A stretch of 64,000 bases of DNA. It comes from Pachyseris speciosa. Its lineage: Eukaryota > Cnidaria > Anthozoa > Scleractinia > Pachyseridae. Location: positions 89,501 through 153,500 of the forward strand of contig JAEMWC010000256.1 in assembly GCA_016490735.1 (NCBI GenBank), read 5' to 3'. Position 1 is the stretch's first letter; every line of letters starts with the position of its first letter. Shown here piece after piece: positions 51,001 through 52,589 of the stretch. The notes under the pieces are model-generated. The model saw nothing but the letters and a program-made list of their open reading frames with translations. It made no database searches and was not told the origin of the DNA. The position numbers and the translations under genes are program-made.

Positions 51001-52589
51001 TTATTTATTAAAATATTGCGATTTTTTTGAAAAATCTTCATAACTGGCAGGCATTAAACTACTCAATACTCAGAGCAAAATACCACATCTTTTGTACAAG
51101 CATTAAGGCAAGGGTGTACTGAGCTTCCAGAGCTTCCTTCTACGACTTTCTGATAAAATTCAGACTTCTTTCTTTAGAGCAGATTGTGGTCACTAATAAG
51201 TGCTTATCAAACTTTCGTCTCAGATGGGCAGTTCTTCTTCCTTAAAAAAGTGCTCTATATAAATACCCTTTTGTCAACCTACAATCACATAGTAACCCTA
51301 AAATTTTCACTGCTGCAACTTTTAAATCTAATGTAAGCAGTAATTTTCTTCATCACCTGTCTTCTATTTTGACCAAATTTGTATGTATTCTGTGTAAAAT
51401 GCGTAAATCTGTATTTTAGGTAGAGTAGTGCTTTGTTATCCTTTGTAAGAAACATAATTGTTGAATAAAATATCATGAAATAATAATAAAAAAACAATAA
51501 TTAAACGATTTGAAGCACAAGATCAAGTGGATACGGAACTGTCAATCGGTCCATGTCATCCCAATATAGTTATTGGTGCATTGGGGACAATCTCCAGGGG
51601 ATTTGGAAACTGGCTAAACCTACTGGGAATGTCATACCACATGGAACTCCTGCAGCGAGTCTGTTTGCTGGGAACAGGGAAAATCATGAGAAAAGTGCTG
51701 GACACTTAAGGACAGGCTTGATGGTCATGGTATGATCAGACGGTACAGGGTATCCTAGGTCACAGGCATGCTGCATGAGCAGTGATTTATAGCCATAATT
51801 ATAATAATAAATATAACTAACAGTGTGTTTTCCTGTTTCTTTGACGTCTTTTAGTTTGGCACGCATGTGGCTTACTGGCATTTGCCACGTGTTTGTGAGG
51901 AGGTGGAACATCAATGTACAGTATTTAGTACTAGCAGATAAAAACAATCTAACAATCTAAAAAGATGTCAAAGAAACAAAAGAAAACATGATGCATGGGT
52001 TAAATATAATGTTCAGGCAGGCCGGGTGGCTAGCAAATTCTTCTGTTAAGTTAAAGAACACTAGTGAAGACAAGGCTATTAACTTCTTTATCAAGCACTC
52101 ATTGAACCACATTTCAACTACCTGAGTATGTAAAACTGCTATCCTGTATGGGACAGTCTTAGAAACAAATTGGCCAACCCCCAGCTTCAAAAACTACAAA
52201 ATCAAGCTGTCAAGGTTATTGCCAAGTCTGATTATAATTCTAGTGCTACTGCCCTTCACACTAGACTAGGATGGTTACCTTTTTGTTAATTTGACCTCCT
52301 TCCTTATAATCTGTCCAAGTTGTCCCATCTGTGGATGACTGTAGGGTGTAGGTCTTCACCCACTGATCTCCTTGTGAATTCCCCTGAGTGGATACAGCAC
52401 AGATGATGTGAAGTGTCTGTAGATCAATCTGTAGATATGGATTACTGTCACTTGTAGATGCACACCATGATGATCCTGCTGTGTAGTTCAATCGGCCATT
52501 ATTGGGTGGTGTACTGGCATTATGCTCAGATGAAGCATTTATGTAAATGAATCCATCTGCTATCCCAACAGGATTGTTTTCACATGATG
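4707..52589 (-). CDS. Receptor-type tyrosine phosphatase-like gene, ectodomain part (19 exons, 3' end off window)
   Basis: Nineteen minus-strand exons joined by GT-AG splice sites with matching phases give about 1,290 codons. Domain order: F5/8C, fucolectin (FTP), F5/8C, F5/8C, Ig, FN3, FN3, FN3, half FN3, FN3, then an RPTP-type membrane-proximal region (EPPVLSVTEPSVNVTIW, PISYYQVVV, LGDGKEYGGF). In the receptor tyrosine phosphatase family such a stalk leads into a transmembrane helix and one or two cytoplasmic PTP domains; both would lie left of this window, so catalytic function is inferred. Vertebrate type IIB members carry MAM-Ig-FN3; here discoidin and lectin domains replace MAM. The protein probably acts at the plasma membrane, binding glycans, matrix or partner cells. 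Signal peptide and first exon(s) are not certain. One exon carries a frameshift. An orphan receptor with the same ectodomain but another cytoplasmic module remains possible. Confidence 0.8.
5175..5406 (-). CDS. Exon w18: RPTP membrane-proximal domain core
   Basis: Phase 2 to phase 0, 232 bp, acceptor CTGTTTTCAG, donor GTATGG. Encodes YYQVVVHLVKEWTDPVCDWK, DVYVAAQIPSGEVKTRLNFL, LGDGKEYGGFVNKELSGGQK and YNIYSRGLSIKSK. The YYQVVV start, VYVAAQI strand, GDGKxYGGFxN turn and YNIYSR strand match the region between the last FN3 and the membrane in receptor-type tyrosine phosphatases. This exon is the main support for the family assignment. Confidence 0.88.
5610..5905 (+). mobile_element. SINE-like dispersed repeat, copy A
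   Basis: The segment tctcggataaggacgataaa, followed by the cccgtctcacagtactttca motif, is shared with 62537-62760 (same strand) and, in part, with 61528-61815 and 23515-23660 (opposite strand). Ends near ggtatataaatacattacca. Non-coding. Lies in the intron between exons w17 and w18. Confidence 0.65.
6088..6190 (-). CDS. Exon w17: start of RPTP membrane-proximal domain
   Basis: Phase 1 to phase 2, 103 bp. Reads APVAPVFQEPPVLSVTEPSV then NVTIWSAPQDNGPIS. A second AG (TTTTTCAG at 6168) would give a shorter exon but puts a stop in frame after exon w16, so the acceptor at 6191-6192 is chosen. EPPVL-V-VTIW-AP-DNGPIS is the conserved entry to the last extracellular module of receptor tyrosine phosphatases. 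Donor GTACCT. Confidence 0.85.
6595..8621. repeat. 101-bp satellite array, about 20 units
   Basis: The word tgacgtgcttgagaactaag recurs about every 101 bases (6621, 6722, 6823 and on). Each unit holds caatgtgacgtgcttgagaa, ctaagaggacaacaagcaat, gaattagcacacaca and ctatgcacacaaaactga. Unit variants (cttgag or cttcag, gaaccaacgtacacc or gagccaacgaacgtc) alternate from about 7500 to 8100, giving a 202-bp two-unit higher-order repeat. Short open frames through it are shadows. It lies in the intron between exons w16 and w17. Confidence 0.95.
8622..9052. other. Intronic, nothing assigned
   Basis: Intron between the satellite and exon w16; no repeat or exon recognised. Confidence 0.4.
9053..9242 (-). 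CDS. Exon w16: FN3 domain 5, second part
   Basis: Phase 0 to phase 1, 190 bp, acceptor CCCGTGCAG, donor GTAGGT. Translation VIYEGSKDYYPGFLDARNVE, ASLTLTVDNLYPGTKYNFMI, FATTHCGPGDNSTVVSSETL then KD. LTVDNLYPGTKYNFMIFA is the F-strand region with its conserved tyrosine; SSETLKD ends the domain. Joins exon w17 as KDAPVAPVF. Confidence 0.88.
9290..9352. repeat. Short inverted-repeat relic
   Basis: cctcgtaagcgaccgctcag is followed by ggtggtggcttacaagagta, an imperfect hairpin that looks like the end of a dispersed foldback repeat. The rest of the intron to about 10070 shows nothing recognisable. Confidence 0.4.
10070..10273 (-). mobile_element. tRNA-derived SINE
   Basis: On the minus strand the head reads AGTTGGTAGAGCACTGCACC (box A region) and GGTTCAAATCCC (box B, about 10225-10214), then a body with cattcatatattc-type words ending in an AT-rich segment at 10070-10140. 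The tRNA-like cloverleaf is imperfect, so this is a SINE rather than a working tRNA gene. A body-only relative is at 26676-26702. Confidence 0.75.
10297..10403 (-). CDS. Exon w15: FN3 domain 5, first part
   Basis: Phase 1 to phase 0, 107 bp, acceptor CATTTCACCAG, donor GTAATT. Reads VPGPPSDVSTQKAEKRTVTL then RWKKPILHGDYVQKYT: the PGPPSDV start, the B-strand L-RWKKP and the YVQKYT C strand. It continues directly into exon w16 (VIYEGSKDYYPG). A tRNA-derived SINE lies 25 bp beyond the donor. Confidence 0.87.
11045..11338. mobile_element. Palindromic MITE with TTA target duplication (Harbinger-like)
   Basis: Begins agcctggtttccatatgatc and ends with the exact inverse gatcatatggaaaccaggct; arms run about 150 bp each and are rich in gatcggtctgcgacac. 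It is flanked by TTA at 11042-11044 and 11339-11341, the 3-bp duplication typical of PIF/Harbinger elements. No coding capacity. It landed directly upstream of the LINE fragment at 11342. Confidence 0.8.
11342..12168 (+). pseudogene. LINE reverse transcriptase 3' fragment
   Basis: Reads INMYADDTVLYFTSLFSSEI, DDLNRVAQWM, a stop, then NKLILNQSKTKTMLFGS, FSYLGVLLDDTLSWKD, VSSRLGLLSRIRTCLTLEAP, FQRLQNRAARIILRR and a C-terminal tail LPAYIKSAPSFSNFKSLIIK. YADD is the RT catalytic box. Several stops and frame changes show it is dead. It is 5' truncated at the MITE junction. Sense strand is opposite to the host gene. Confidence 0.8.
12178..12375. mobile_element. MITE-like palindromic repeat rich in ggagtc words
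   Basis: Starts ggctggttttcactagcgac then gagtcgcagtcggagtcgta. An imperfect inverse (cataagcgacggagtcataa type words) lies at 12290-12360. Non-coding and probably a degraded terminal-inverted-repeat element. The right end is diverged, so its limit is approximate. Confidence 0.55.
12376..13518. other. Intronic stretch; missing FN3 half not found
   Basis: Searched for an exon encoding FN3 strands E-G with phases 1 and 1; none seen. The open frame 13280-13518, continuous with exon w14, lacks FN3 features. Confidence 0.4.
13519..13701 (-). CDS. Exon w14: FN3 domain 4, first half only
   Basis: Phase 1 to phase 1, 183 bp, acceptor TTCTTTTCAG, donor GTAGGT. Encodes KPSIAPQNITSQKINETTYN, ISWDPLSREQSNGPVKAYEV and EWIRDSSSRNARATRSAIKTT. 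These are FN3 strands A to C'. The E-G strands should follow, but no exon with an F-strand YxVxVxA motif was found between here and 10403. Because both phases are 1, this exon can splice straight to exon w15 in frame, giving a truncated repeat. The open frame continues 240 bp into the intron (to 13280) but does not read as FN3. Confidence 0.8.
14030..14080. repeat. Possible Penelope-like terminal fragment
   Basis: gacgtttcgggcgttgcccg followed by tcttcag forms a short imperfect hairpin of the kind found at the ends of Penelope-like and related retroelements. Isolated; the assignment is tentative. Confidence 0.3.
14619..14918 (-). CDS. Exon w13: FN3 domain 3
   Basis: Complete FN3 domain in one 300-bp exon, phase 1 to phase 1, acceptor TTTTTATGTAG, donor GTAAGT. 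Reads APSKPENLQFTFLEPNGNTR, MTVTWDEPAAKNGIITRYTL, SYSFDVLGGISYTITVEAET and GTKQVPIY. The APSKPENL start, VTWDEP, NGIITRYTLTY and YTITVEAET motifs are those of RPTP-type FN3 repeats. Confidence 0.88.
15226..15308 (+). repeat. G-rich low-complexity tract
   Basis: Eighty bases dominated by G runs of 4-17, including ggggtgggaggaggggtggg. It could form G-quadruplex structures on this strand (C-rich on the host-gene strand). It lies in the intron between exons w12 and w13. Confidence 0.85.
15637..15766. mobile_element. Small MITE, TIR tgttgtggttcaattttatc
   Basis: The left arm tgttgtggttcaattttatc (15637 on) is matched by its inverse gataaaattgaaccacaaca at 15747-15766. A 20-base C run (15670-15689) sits just inside the left arm. 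The same inverted ends bound a longer element at 60883-61342. Confidence 0.75.
16190..16630. repeat. Dispersed repeat, copy 1
   Basis: The phrase aacagtttcactctgttgat and the later tccattaacgtttattttcc recur near 35230-35310, with further matches around them. Internally duplicated (cagtttcac... occurs twice). Non-coding. Ends at a 20-base C run (16632-16651). Confidence 0.55.
16652..17566. other. Intronic, nothing assigned
   Basis: No exon or clear repeat on either strand; the frame at 16624-16953 has no recognisable domain. Confidence 0.35.
17567..17792 (-). CDS. Exon w12: FN3 domain 2, second part
   Basis: Phase 0 to phase 1, 226 bp, acceptor ACGTCTCAG, donor GTTAGT. Reads EPSSDKLNGPPAGYTIAYRE, HTIQNLKKWTRYKVNMRVRN and ends WNPIKETRTQQD. 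PAGYTIAYR (C strand), IQNLKKWTRYKVNMRV (F strand) and the terminal ETRT are standard FN3 features. The codon split at the end (G plus CA) joins exon w13 as DAPSKPENL, the usual FN3-FN3 boundary with a phase 1 intron. Confidence 0.87.
18273..18343 (-). CDS. Exon w11: FN3 domain 2, first part
   Basis: A 71-bp exon, phase 1 to phase 0, acceptor GTTATTCAG, donor GTAACT. Encodes PEVTVQVINVTGVTSQTLYV then KWT: the A and B strands of an FN3 domain ending at the conserved tryptophan. It joins exon w12 in frame (KWT then EPSSDKLNGPPAGY). Too short to stand alone; the call rests on phase and on the continuation of the fold. A SINE copy lies about 45 bp beyond its acceptor side, at 18387-18540. Confidence 0.85.
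18387..18540 (+). mobile_element. SINE copy with a single 35-bp-type unit
   Basis: Begins ggagcagggatggtgtagtg and gtgagagc (tRNA-like head), continues gacccggcgtcatatgtggg, then tctgctccgagcggtttttc and tccgggtactccggttttcc. It is the plus-strand counterpart of the SINE at 3580-4351, but the minisatellite core (tctgctccgag) is present only once, which shows the ancestral state of that array. Confidence 0.7.
18976..19254 (-). CDS. Exon w10: FN3 domain 1
   Basis: A single-exon fibronectin III domain, 279 bp, phase 1 to phase 1. Reads QPTVQVNLGDIQARSALVRW, TGFTLRHQN, LNSLKPYTSYTVSVKATSVL and GDWSNSVTFTTLTA: the B-strand W, the LKPYTSYTVSVKA F-strand tyrosine corner and the C-terminal VTFTT are textbook. 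Two AGs lie in tandem at the acceptor (TTTGCAGAG). Only the second, followed by GTTCC at 19254, keeps phase with exon w9; using the first would add two bases and shift frame. Donor GTGAGT. Confidence 0.87.
19318..19570. mobile_element. Foldback-type repeat, copy 1
   Basis: Contains the hairpin tgtttatggacctcgacttc / gtctcggtccataaacacgc and the phrases ccaatatcccgccatcttga and tgattggctacccgctaagt. Inverse counterparts are found at 60950-61270. Non-coding. It lies between exons w9 and w10. Confidence 0.65.
19657..19995 (-). CDS. Exon w9: immunoglobulin-like domain
   Basis: Phase 1 to phase 1, 339 bp in one exon, acceptor TTTCTTTCAG, donor GTAAGT. Reads VPFLFLKLDDAVLPASSGGS, VTINCVPKF, YKFEWRKDGAVLPESSSSH, DIGSNYQCAREG, CNATYQCST and ends NVTVIL. 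The B-strand cysteine (INC), C-strand tryptophan (FEWRKDG) and F-strand YxC are present, as in I-set or C2-type Ig domains. Extra cysteines after YQC suggest additional disulfides. It sits between the discoidin/lectin block and the FN3 block, the same place Ig holds in type IIB receptor phosphatases. Confidence 0.85.
20000..21370. other. Intronic, nothing assigned
   Basis: AT-rich sequence between exon w9 and the long-TIR element; no exon or repeat recognised. Confidence 0.4.
22196..22302. repeat. Near-perfect 50-bp-arm hairpin
   Basis: The left arm 22196-22245 and right arm 22253-22302 are inverse at 47 of 50 positions with a 7-base loop (tttccat). The core gcatggtaatttgcacaagc is perfect. 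It sits just inside the left TIR of the long-TIR element. It could be a tiny foldback MITE or a hairpin RNA source. Confidence 0.85.
23085..23366. mobile_element. MITE with ~81-bp inverted arms
   Basis: The left arm 23085-23165 (ctcctttgcagccattgttt ...) is the inverse of 23286-23366 (... aacaacggctgtgaaggag) with few mismatches, sharing gtcggtcctattctccctcc. A third partial copy (gccgttgtttttgtctgttc) lies between. Nested within the long-TIR element. Confidence 0.8.
23515..23665 (-). mobile_element. SINE-like dispersed repeat, copy B
   Basis: ctactcttttcgagcagtgt then gtgggttcttttacatccca matches 61565-61610 closely. Nested inside the long-TIR element at 21.4-24.8 kb. Confidence 0.6.
24821..26416. 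other. Intronic stretch with a dispersed repeat at 25140-25285
   Basis: ctaacatattggttattcaa-type sequence and tttctctctgctaagcttga recur at 55065-55190 in the same orientation. A 42-bp tandem pair (gccttct-ttgtg-attg-ccaatg) lies at 25818-25900. Otherwise nothing recognised. Confidence 0.5.
26417..26554 (-). pseudogene. Exon w8: F5/8 type C domain 3, C-terminal part, with a 1-base frameshift
   Basis: Acceptor TTTGTTCAG and donor GTAAGT are intact. The exon begins in phase 0 with QLTGNTNRGSVVVNF and ends in phase 1 with PFAGQYVRILPKTS, GICMRVDLLICEN, but these two halves lie in different frames. The exon is 138 bp, whereas the flanking phases demand 139, so one base is missing near the AAA at 26510-26512 (TTT on the coding strand). 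Read straight through, the frame ends at a TGA just after LALEYV. Either this is an inactivating mutation in this haplotype, or a homopolymer sequencing or assembly error. Otherwise the discoidin signature (GNTNR loop, QYVRILP, MRVDL) is clear. Confidence 0.85.
26676..26830 (-). mobile_element. SINE body fragment
   Basis: gagaatgaatatatgaaatt followed by cacatatttgaactgcgg matches the body of the SINE at 10070-10273. The tRNA head is missing and an unrelated segment (cccctgaagggtctcccttt) interrupts it. Confidence 0.5.
27000..27298 (-). CDS. Exon w7: F5/8 type C domain 3, N-terminal part
   Basis: Phase 1 start after TTTTTACAG, phase 0 end before GTATTC; 299 bp. Reads GCLSSMGNERFVNRDVGATA then SRLYGTDSWCSA, YLQLNVGKV, GVSTQGDN, WVTSYAITYGYDGTKWFDYS. 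A near-canonical discoidin first half with C-x2-SMGN, WC, YLQLNVG, STQG and WVTSY. The donor GTATTC is weaker than the others in this gene but is the only one that fits phase and domain. Confidence 0.88.
27375..27540. mobile_element. Small palindromic MITE
   Basis: aaatggctacctttaaatta ... caaaatagcctcactgacc is inverted at ggttagtgaggctattttg ... taatctaaaggcagccattt. The arms are about 65 bp around a 30-bp centre, within the intron between exons w6 and w7. Confidence 0.75.
27865..28006 (-). CDS. Exon w6: F5/8 type C domain 2, C-terminal part
   Basis: Phase 0 to phase 1, 142 bp; acceptor AATTTTCAG, donor GTACAG. Translation TFTGNSDRNSIVRSDLYHPV, AARYIRFYPVTF, ALRVEVYGSLQ completes domain 2 (GNSDRN loop, ARYIRFYP, LRVEVYG). 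The closing cysteine is supplied by the first codons of exon w7 (GC), so the two discoidin domains are directly adjacent with no linker. Confidence 0.9.
28565..28872 (-). CDS. Exon w5: F5/8 type C domain 2, N-terminal part
   Basis: Phase 1 start after TTTCAG, phase 0 end before GTAACA; 308 bp. Reads SCSSDPVGTTHSSIIRDQRF then SASSTRSGTNPHDGRLRGSN, FLQIDLG, CGVATQGHP, WTKTYKIGTS. All first-half discoidin features are present: opening cysteine, IxDxxxxASS, FLQIDLG, GVATQG and W-KTY. It pairs with the next exon 560 bp downstream. The shared split position (phase 0 intron before the GNxDR loop) across the three F5/8C domains of this gene suggests they arose by duplication of a two-exon cassette. 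Confidence 0.9.
28873..29282. other. Intronic, nothing assigned
   Basis: No exon or repeat recognised between exon w5 and the TTAA-type fragment. Confidence 0.4.
29287..29785 (+). mobile_element. TTAA-type element, left-end fragment
   Basis: Directly after a TTAA (29283-29286) the sequence ctcattcttgtccggctctg begins, and it follows the element at 32961 base for base with scattered differences (for example gcccgctcacttccttagcc, ctagctggtctgacat). Similarity stops near 29785, where the right half is missing. Confidence 0.75.
30015..30197 (-). CDS. Exon w4: fucolectin (FTP) domain, C-terminal part
   Basis: Phase 1 to phase 1, 183 bp; acceptor CTCATCAAG, donor GTAAGTGC. Reads NSTANGGATNHLCAGNIQIP then GWEKAFFCIP, AYGRYVSIRIPG, LTLCEVEVY. 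GRYVxIRIPG and LTLCEVEVYS are the two C-terminal signature strands of F-type lectins. Joined to exon w3 it gives one complete domain of about 140 residues. The 7.2-kb intron between the halves holds several mobile elements. Not a classic F5/8C domain, although the folds are related. Confidence 0.88.
30732..31007. mobile_element. MITE with ~90-bp inverted arms
   Basis: Left aatagtccagttttgagttc, gccatgaccgctgaacaaaa and gcactgagaa are inverted on the right as gcttttattcagcggtcatg, gcaaactcgc and tgtggactattt. Both arms also share the ggttagcctcgatct / ggtcgaggctaatcc blocks. Non-coding, in the intron between exons w3 and w4. Confidence 0.75.
31008..32205. other. Intronic, nothing assigned
   Basis: AT-rich, no exon. 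The segment 31790-32060 (gactactgcgcgtgagcgaa and on) looks like a dispersed element by composition only. Confidence 0.35.
32206..32480. repeat. Degenerate tandem repeat, ~30-35 bp period
   Basis: Variants of gcctcttcaggggaaaattg-agcc recur about eight times with strong divergence (gcctcttcggaggataagcg, ccctcttcagaggatacttc, ccctttcagggaaaacttgc). An old minisatellite. Confidence 0.55.
32961..33960 (+). mobile_element. 1.0-kb TTAA-flanked element (piggyBac-like, non-autonomous)
   Basis: Flanked by TTAA at 32957-32960 and 33961-33964. Terminal inverted repeats are ctcatcgcgacgggc (left) and gcccgtcgtgaatgag (right). TTAA duplication is the hallmark of piggyBac, although the ends do not start with the usual CCC, so the class is provisional. 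Related copies are 29287-29785 and the split copy 39314-45068. The open frame at 33489-33752 is part of the element and has no recognised domain. Confidence 0.75.
33965..34690. other. Intronic, nothing assigned
   Basis: AT-rich intron with no exon or repeat recognised. Confidence 0.35.
34695..34935 (+). pseudogene. LINE ORF2 C-terminal fragment
   Basis: Reading across a frame change gives NNMVPEYLSSRFVFRSDTFT then LPYSGAVLWNSLPLNIRQSP and SLNEFQSTVS, the usual end of LINE reverse transcriptase proteins (PxYL, YSGAxLWNSLPxxIR, SLxxFK). A 5'-truncated retrotransposed tail, opposite in strand to the host gene. Confidence 0.7.
35090..35480. repeat. Dispersed repeat, copy 2
   Basis: aaacagtttcactctgttga and ctccattaacgttta match the copy at 16190-16630. 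Flanking blocks (gataagcgattag, aatatccatcgaagcgaaaa) also correspond. Confidence 0.55.
35481..37399. other. Intronic stretch with loose duplications
   Basis: tggtaaaata-ctct-ctttacagacaag with tttgttcaa-g-ttctatga occurs twice (about 36345 and 36540), a diverged ~190-bp duplication. No exon recognised. Confidence 0.4.
37400..37639 (-). CDS. Exon w3: fucolectin/tachylectin-4 (FTP) domain, N-terminal part
   Basis: Phase 1 to phase 1, 240 bp, acceptor TTTGTCTAAG, donor GTAAGC. The translation GNIAYFKPTSQSSTFSISIS, SNAVDGGRN, QCTHTDGKINPWWRVDLG, VRILNRGDCCAERLDGAEIR matches the F-type lectin (eel fucolectin) pattern: KPTxQSS start, AVDG, CTHT, NPWWRVDLG, and NRxDCCxxRLxGAEI with its vicinal cysteines. 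F-type lectins bind L-fucose through a His plus two Arg; candidate residues His (CTHT) and Arg (NRGDCC) are visible here. The domain is completed by exon w4 at 30015-30197. Confidence 0.9.
37890..38480. repeat. Duplicated block of a dispersed repeat
   Basis: tttggtagatttaaggggta ... ccacaatccacaagctttac (38017-38148) recurs at 38273-38404, and the neighbouring ggacttttccattcactttc (37920) recurs at 38450. The centre reads gcctaacaaggccgaaacag. A further match of the ggccagcacttgtcccttgg type is at 36243. Non-coding. Confidence 0.65.
40540..42339. other. Internal part of the 4.8-kb element, nothing assigned
   Basis: Open frames here (for example 41035-41313 minus, 41610-41819 plus) show no recognisable domain. 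Contains a short aagctt repeat (40541-40558). Confidence 0.4.
42340..42667 (+). pseudogene. Possible transposase helix-turn-helix relic
   Basis: The open frame reads LPEGPSFQKIEEKHLTNWLI then ELANCDFGLSKDVFHESVRK. The pattern E-E-L--WL-E-----GLS--D----V-K resembles the HTH/CENP-B-like region of pogo and related transposases. The following residues (LRLIIIMLFGRILGNKG...) do not continue the family, so it may be a truncated or spliced remnant. It lies inside the 39.7-44.5 kb element and is plausibly part of its gene. Confidence 0.3.
45380..45527 (-). CDS. Exon w2: F5/8 type C domain 1, C-terminal part
   Basis: Phase 0 start after AAATAG, phase 1 end before GTGTGT (148 bp). Reads SFIGNYDKNSAVKNILYNGV then AARYLRFIVD, GACLRVEIFG, closing the discoidin domain begun in exon w1: the GNxDxNxxVxN loop, the ARYxRF strand and the LRVEIFG strand are all present. 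The usual closing cysteine of EFYGC-type ends is absent (FGVPRSK instead). The intron to the next exon is phase 1. It lies just right of the 38.9-45.3 kb transposon nest. Confidence 0.85.
45528..46255. other. Intronic, nothing assigned
   Basis: No exon beyond w2 and no repeat recognised. Confidence 0.4.
46262..46393 (-). mobile_element. tRNA-derived SINE head with (AAT)n
   Basis: On the minus strand: AGTCCCAGTAGCTCAGTGGT and TAGAAC (box A), then GGGTTCAAATCCC (box B). Acceptor-arm pairing fails, so it is a SINE head rather than a tRNA gene. A short (aat)n run follows at 46369-46393 on the upstream side. Confidence 0.65.
46860..47862 (+). pseudogene. LINE 3' part with CCHC knuckle and endonuclease-like region, frameshifted
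   Basis: Three frames together read LCRTRNKHEETIDHIVSGCP, YHWEACQHYNIEVPERWYEQ, EEATILWDMQIH, then VIKDPANRCCKLIDVSVLSD and finally IPIIVGALGLIRKG. C-x(n)-ET-x2-H-x4-C followed by an endonuclease-like stretch with CKLIDVSV is the C-terminal arrangement of retrotransposons carrying a restriction-like endonuclease (R2/R4/Dong-type). Frame changes near 47526 and 47690 kill it. Sense strand is opposite to the host gene. Confidence 0.65.
47959..48017. repeat. (AAT)n microsatellite, probable LINE tail
   Basis: About 18 aat triplets at the 3' side of the minus-strand LINE; 3' microsatellite tails are usual for CR1/L2-like LINEs. Confidence 0.85.
48060..48227 (-). pseudogene. Second LINE C-terminal fragment in the tail region
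   Basis: Reads FSLHRDGIADSDFFPLCKNE, KQSINHLFVLICTEVQSFWK and TFQDWW. C-x(n)-E-x3-HLF-x2-C-x3-Q-FW is a zinc-knuckle-like end typical of another LINE group (L1/Tx1-like). Its place between the 829-codon ORF and the microsatellite suggests a chimeric or nested 3' end. Confidence 0.4.
48361..50943 (-). mobile_element. 5'-truncated LINE (CR1/L2-like) with long intact RT ORF
   Basis: An 829-codon ORF (ATG 50850 to 48361) is open without a break. The first part is the C-terminal half of an AP endonuclease: LLVAGDFNFYIDEPND and later DNPFVSDHLAVH. The reverse transcriptase follows with LLLDLSAAFDTVDHTILIER, GVPQGSVLGPILYLL and the catalytic HFYADDTQLYLSF (YADD at 49201-49212), then the C-terminal PKHWNDIPLDIKLSRSV and FKSRLKTYLFRLAFN. 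The frame extends a little upstream (RLVVIYRAPPSPKNGFTV) to a stop near 50943; the N-terminal half of the endonuclease is missing. Same strand as the host gene, in the intron between exons w1 and w2. Confidence 0.9.
50950..51520. other. Intronic, nothing assigned
   Basis: AT-rich; no exon or repeat recognised. Confidence 0.4.
51527..51810 (+). pseudogene. LINE 3' terminal fragment, same family as 46.9-47.9 kb
   Basis: Reads NIVIGALGTISRGFGNWLNL then LLQRVCLLGTGKIMRKVLDT and a stop, the same C-terminal motif (VIGALG-I-KG...LQ---LLG--ILRK) as at 47680-47860. A 3' untranslated stretch and an AT-rich ataata tail follow to about 51810. Confidence 0.65.
52075..52278 (+). pseudogene. LINE RT thumb fragment abutting an exon
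   Basis: Reads ALIEPHFNYLS, a stop, NCYPVWDSLRNKLANPQLQK, LQNQAVKVIAKSDYNS and ALHTRLGWLP. This is the RT C-terminal thumb (ALIEPHFNY, LQ-LQNRA, L-WLP). The fragment is cut off exactly where host exon w1 ends (52279), so the host donor GTAACC is the antisense of its LGWLP codons. Confidence 0.7.
52279..52589 (-). CDS. Exon w1: F5/8 type C (discoidin) domain 1, N-terminal part
   Basis: Starts after TTTTTGCAG in phase 1 and ends in AAAAAG before GTAACC in phase 0 (311 bp). Encodes about 103 residues opening with SCENNPVGIADGFIYINASS and holding the domain hallmarks SSWCAS, YLQIDLQ, CAVSTQGN, WVKTYTLQSSTDGTTW. These are the first strands of a discoidin fold, including the first of the two cysteines that close the domain. 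It splices to the exon at 45380-45527. The donor lies exactly where an antisense LINE relic begins (52075-52278), so the intronic bases of the donor come from transposon sequence. The start phase (1) does not match the candidate signal-peptide exon at 58.8 kb, so at least one upstream exon is missing from this annotation. Confidence 0.85.
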
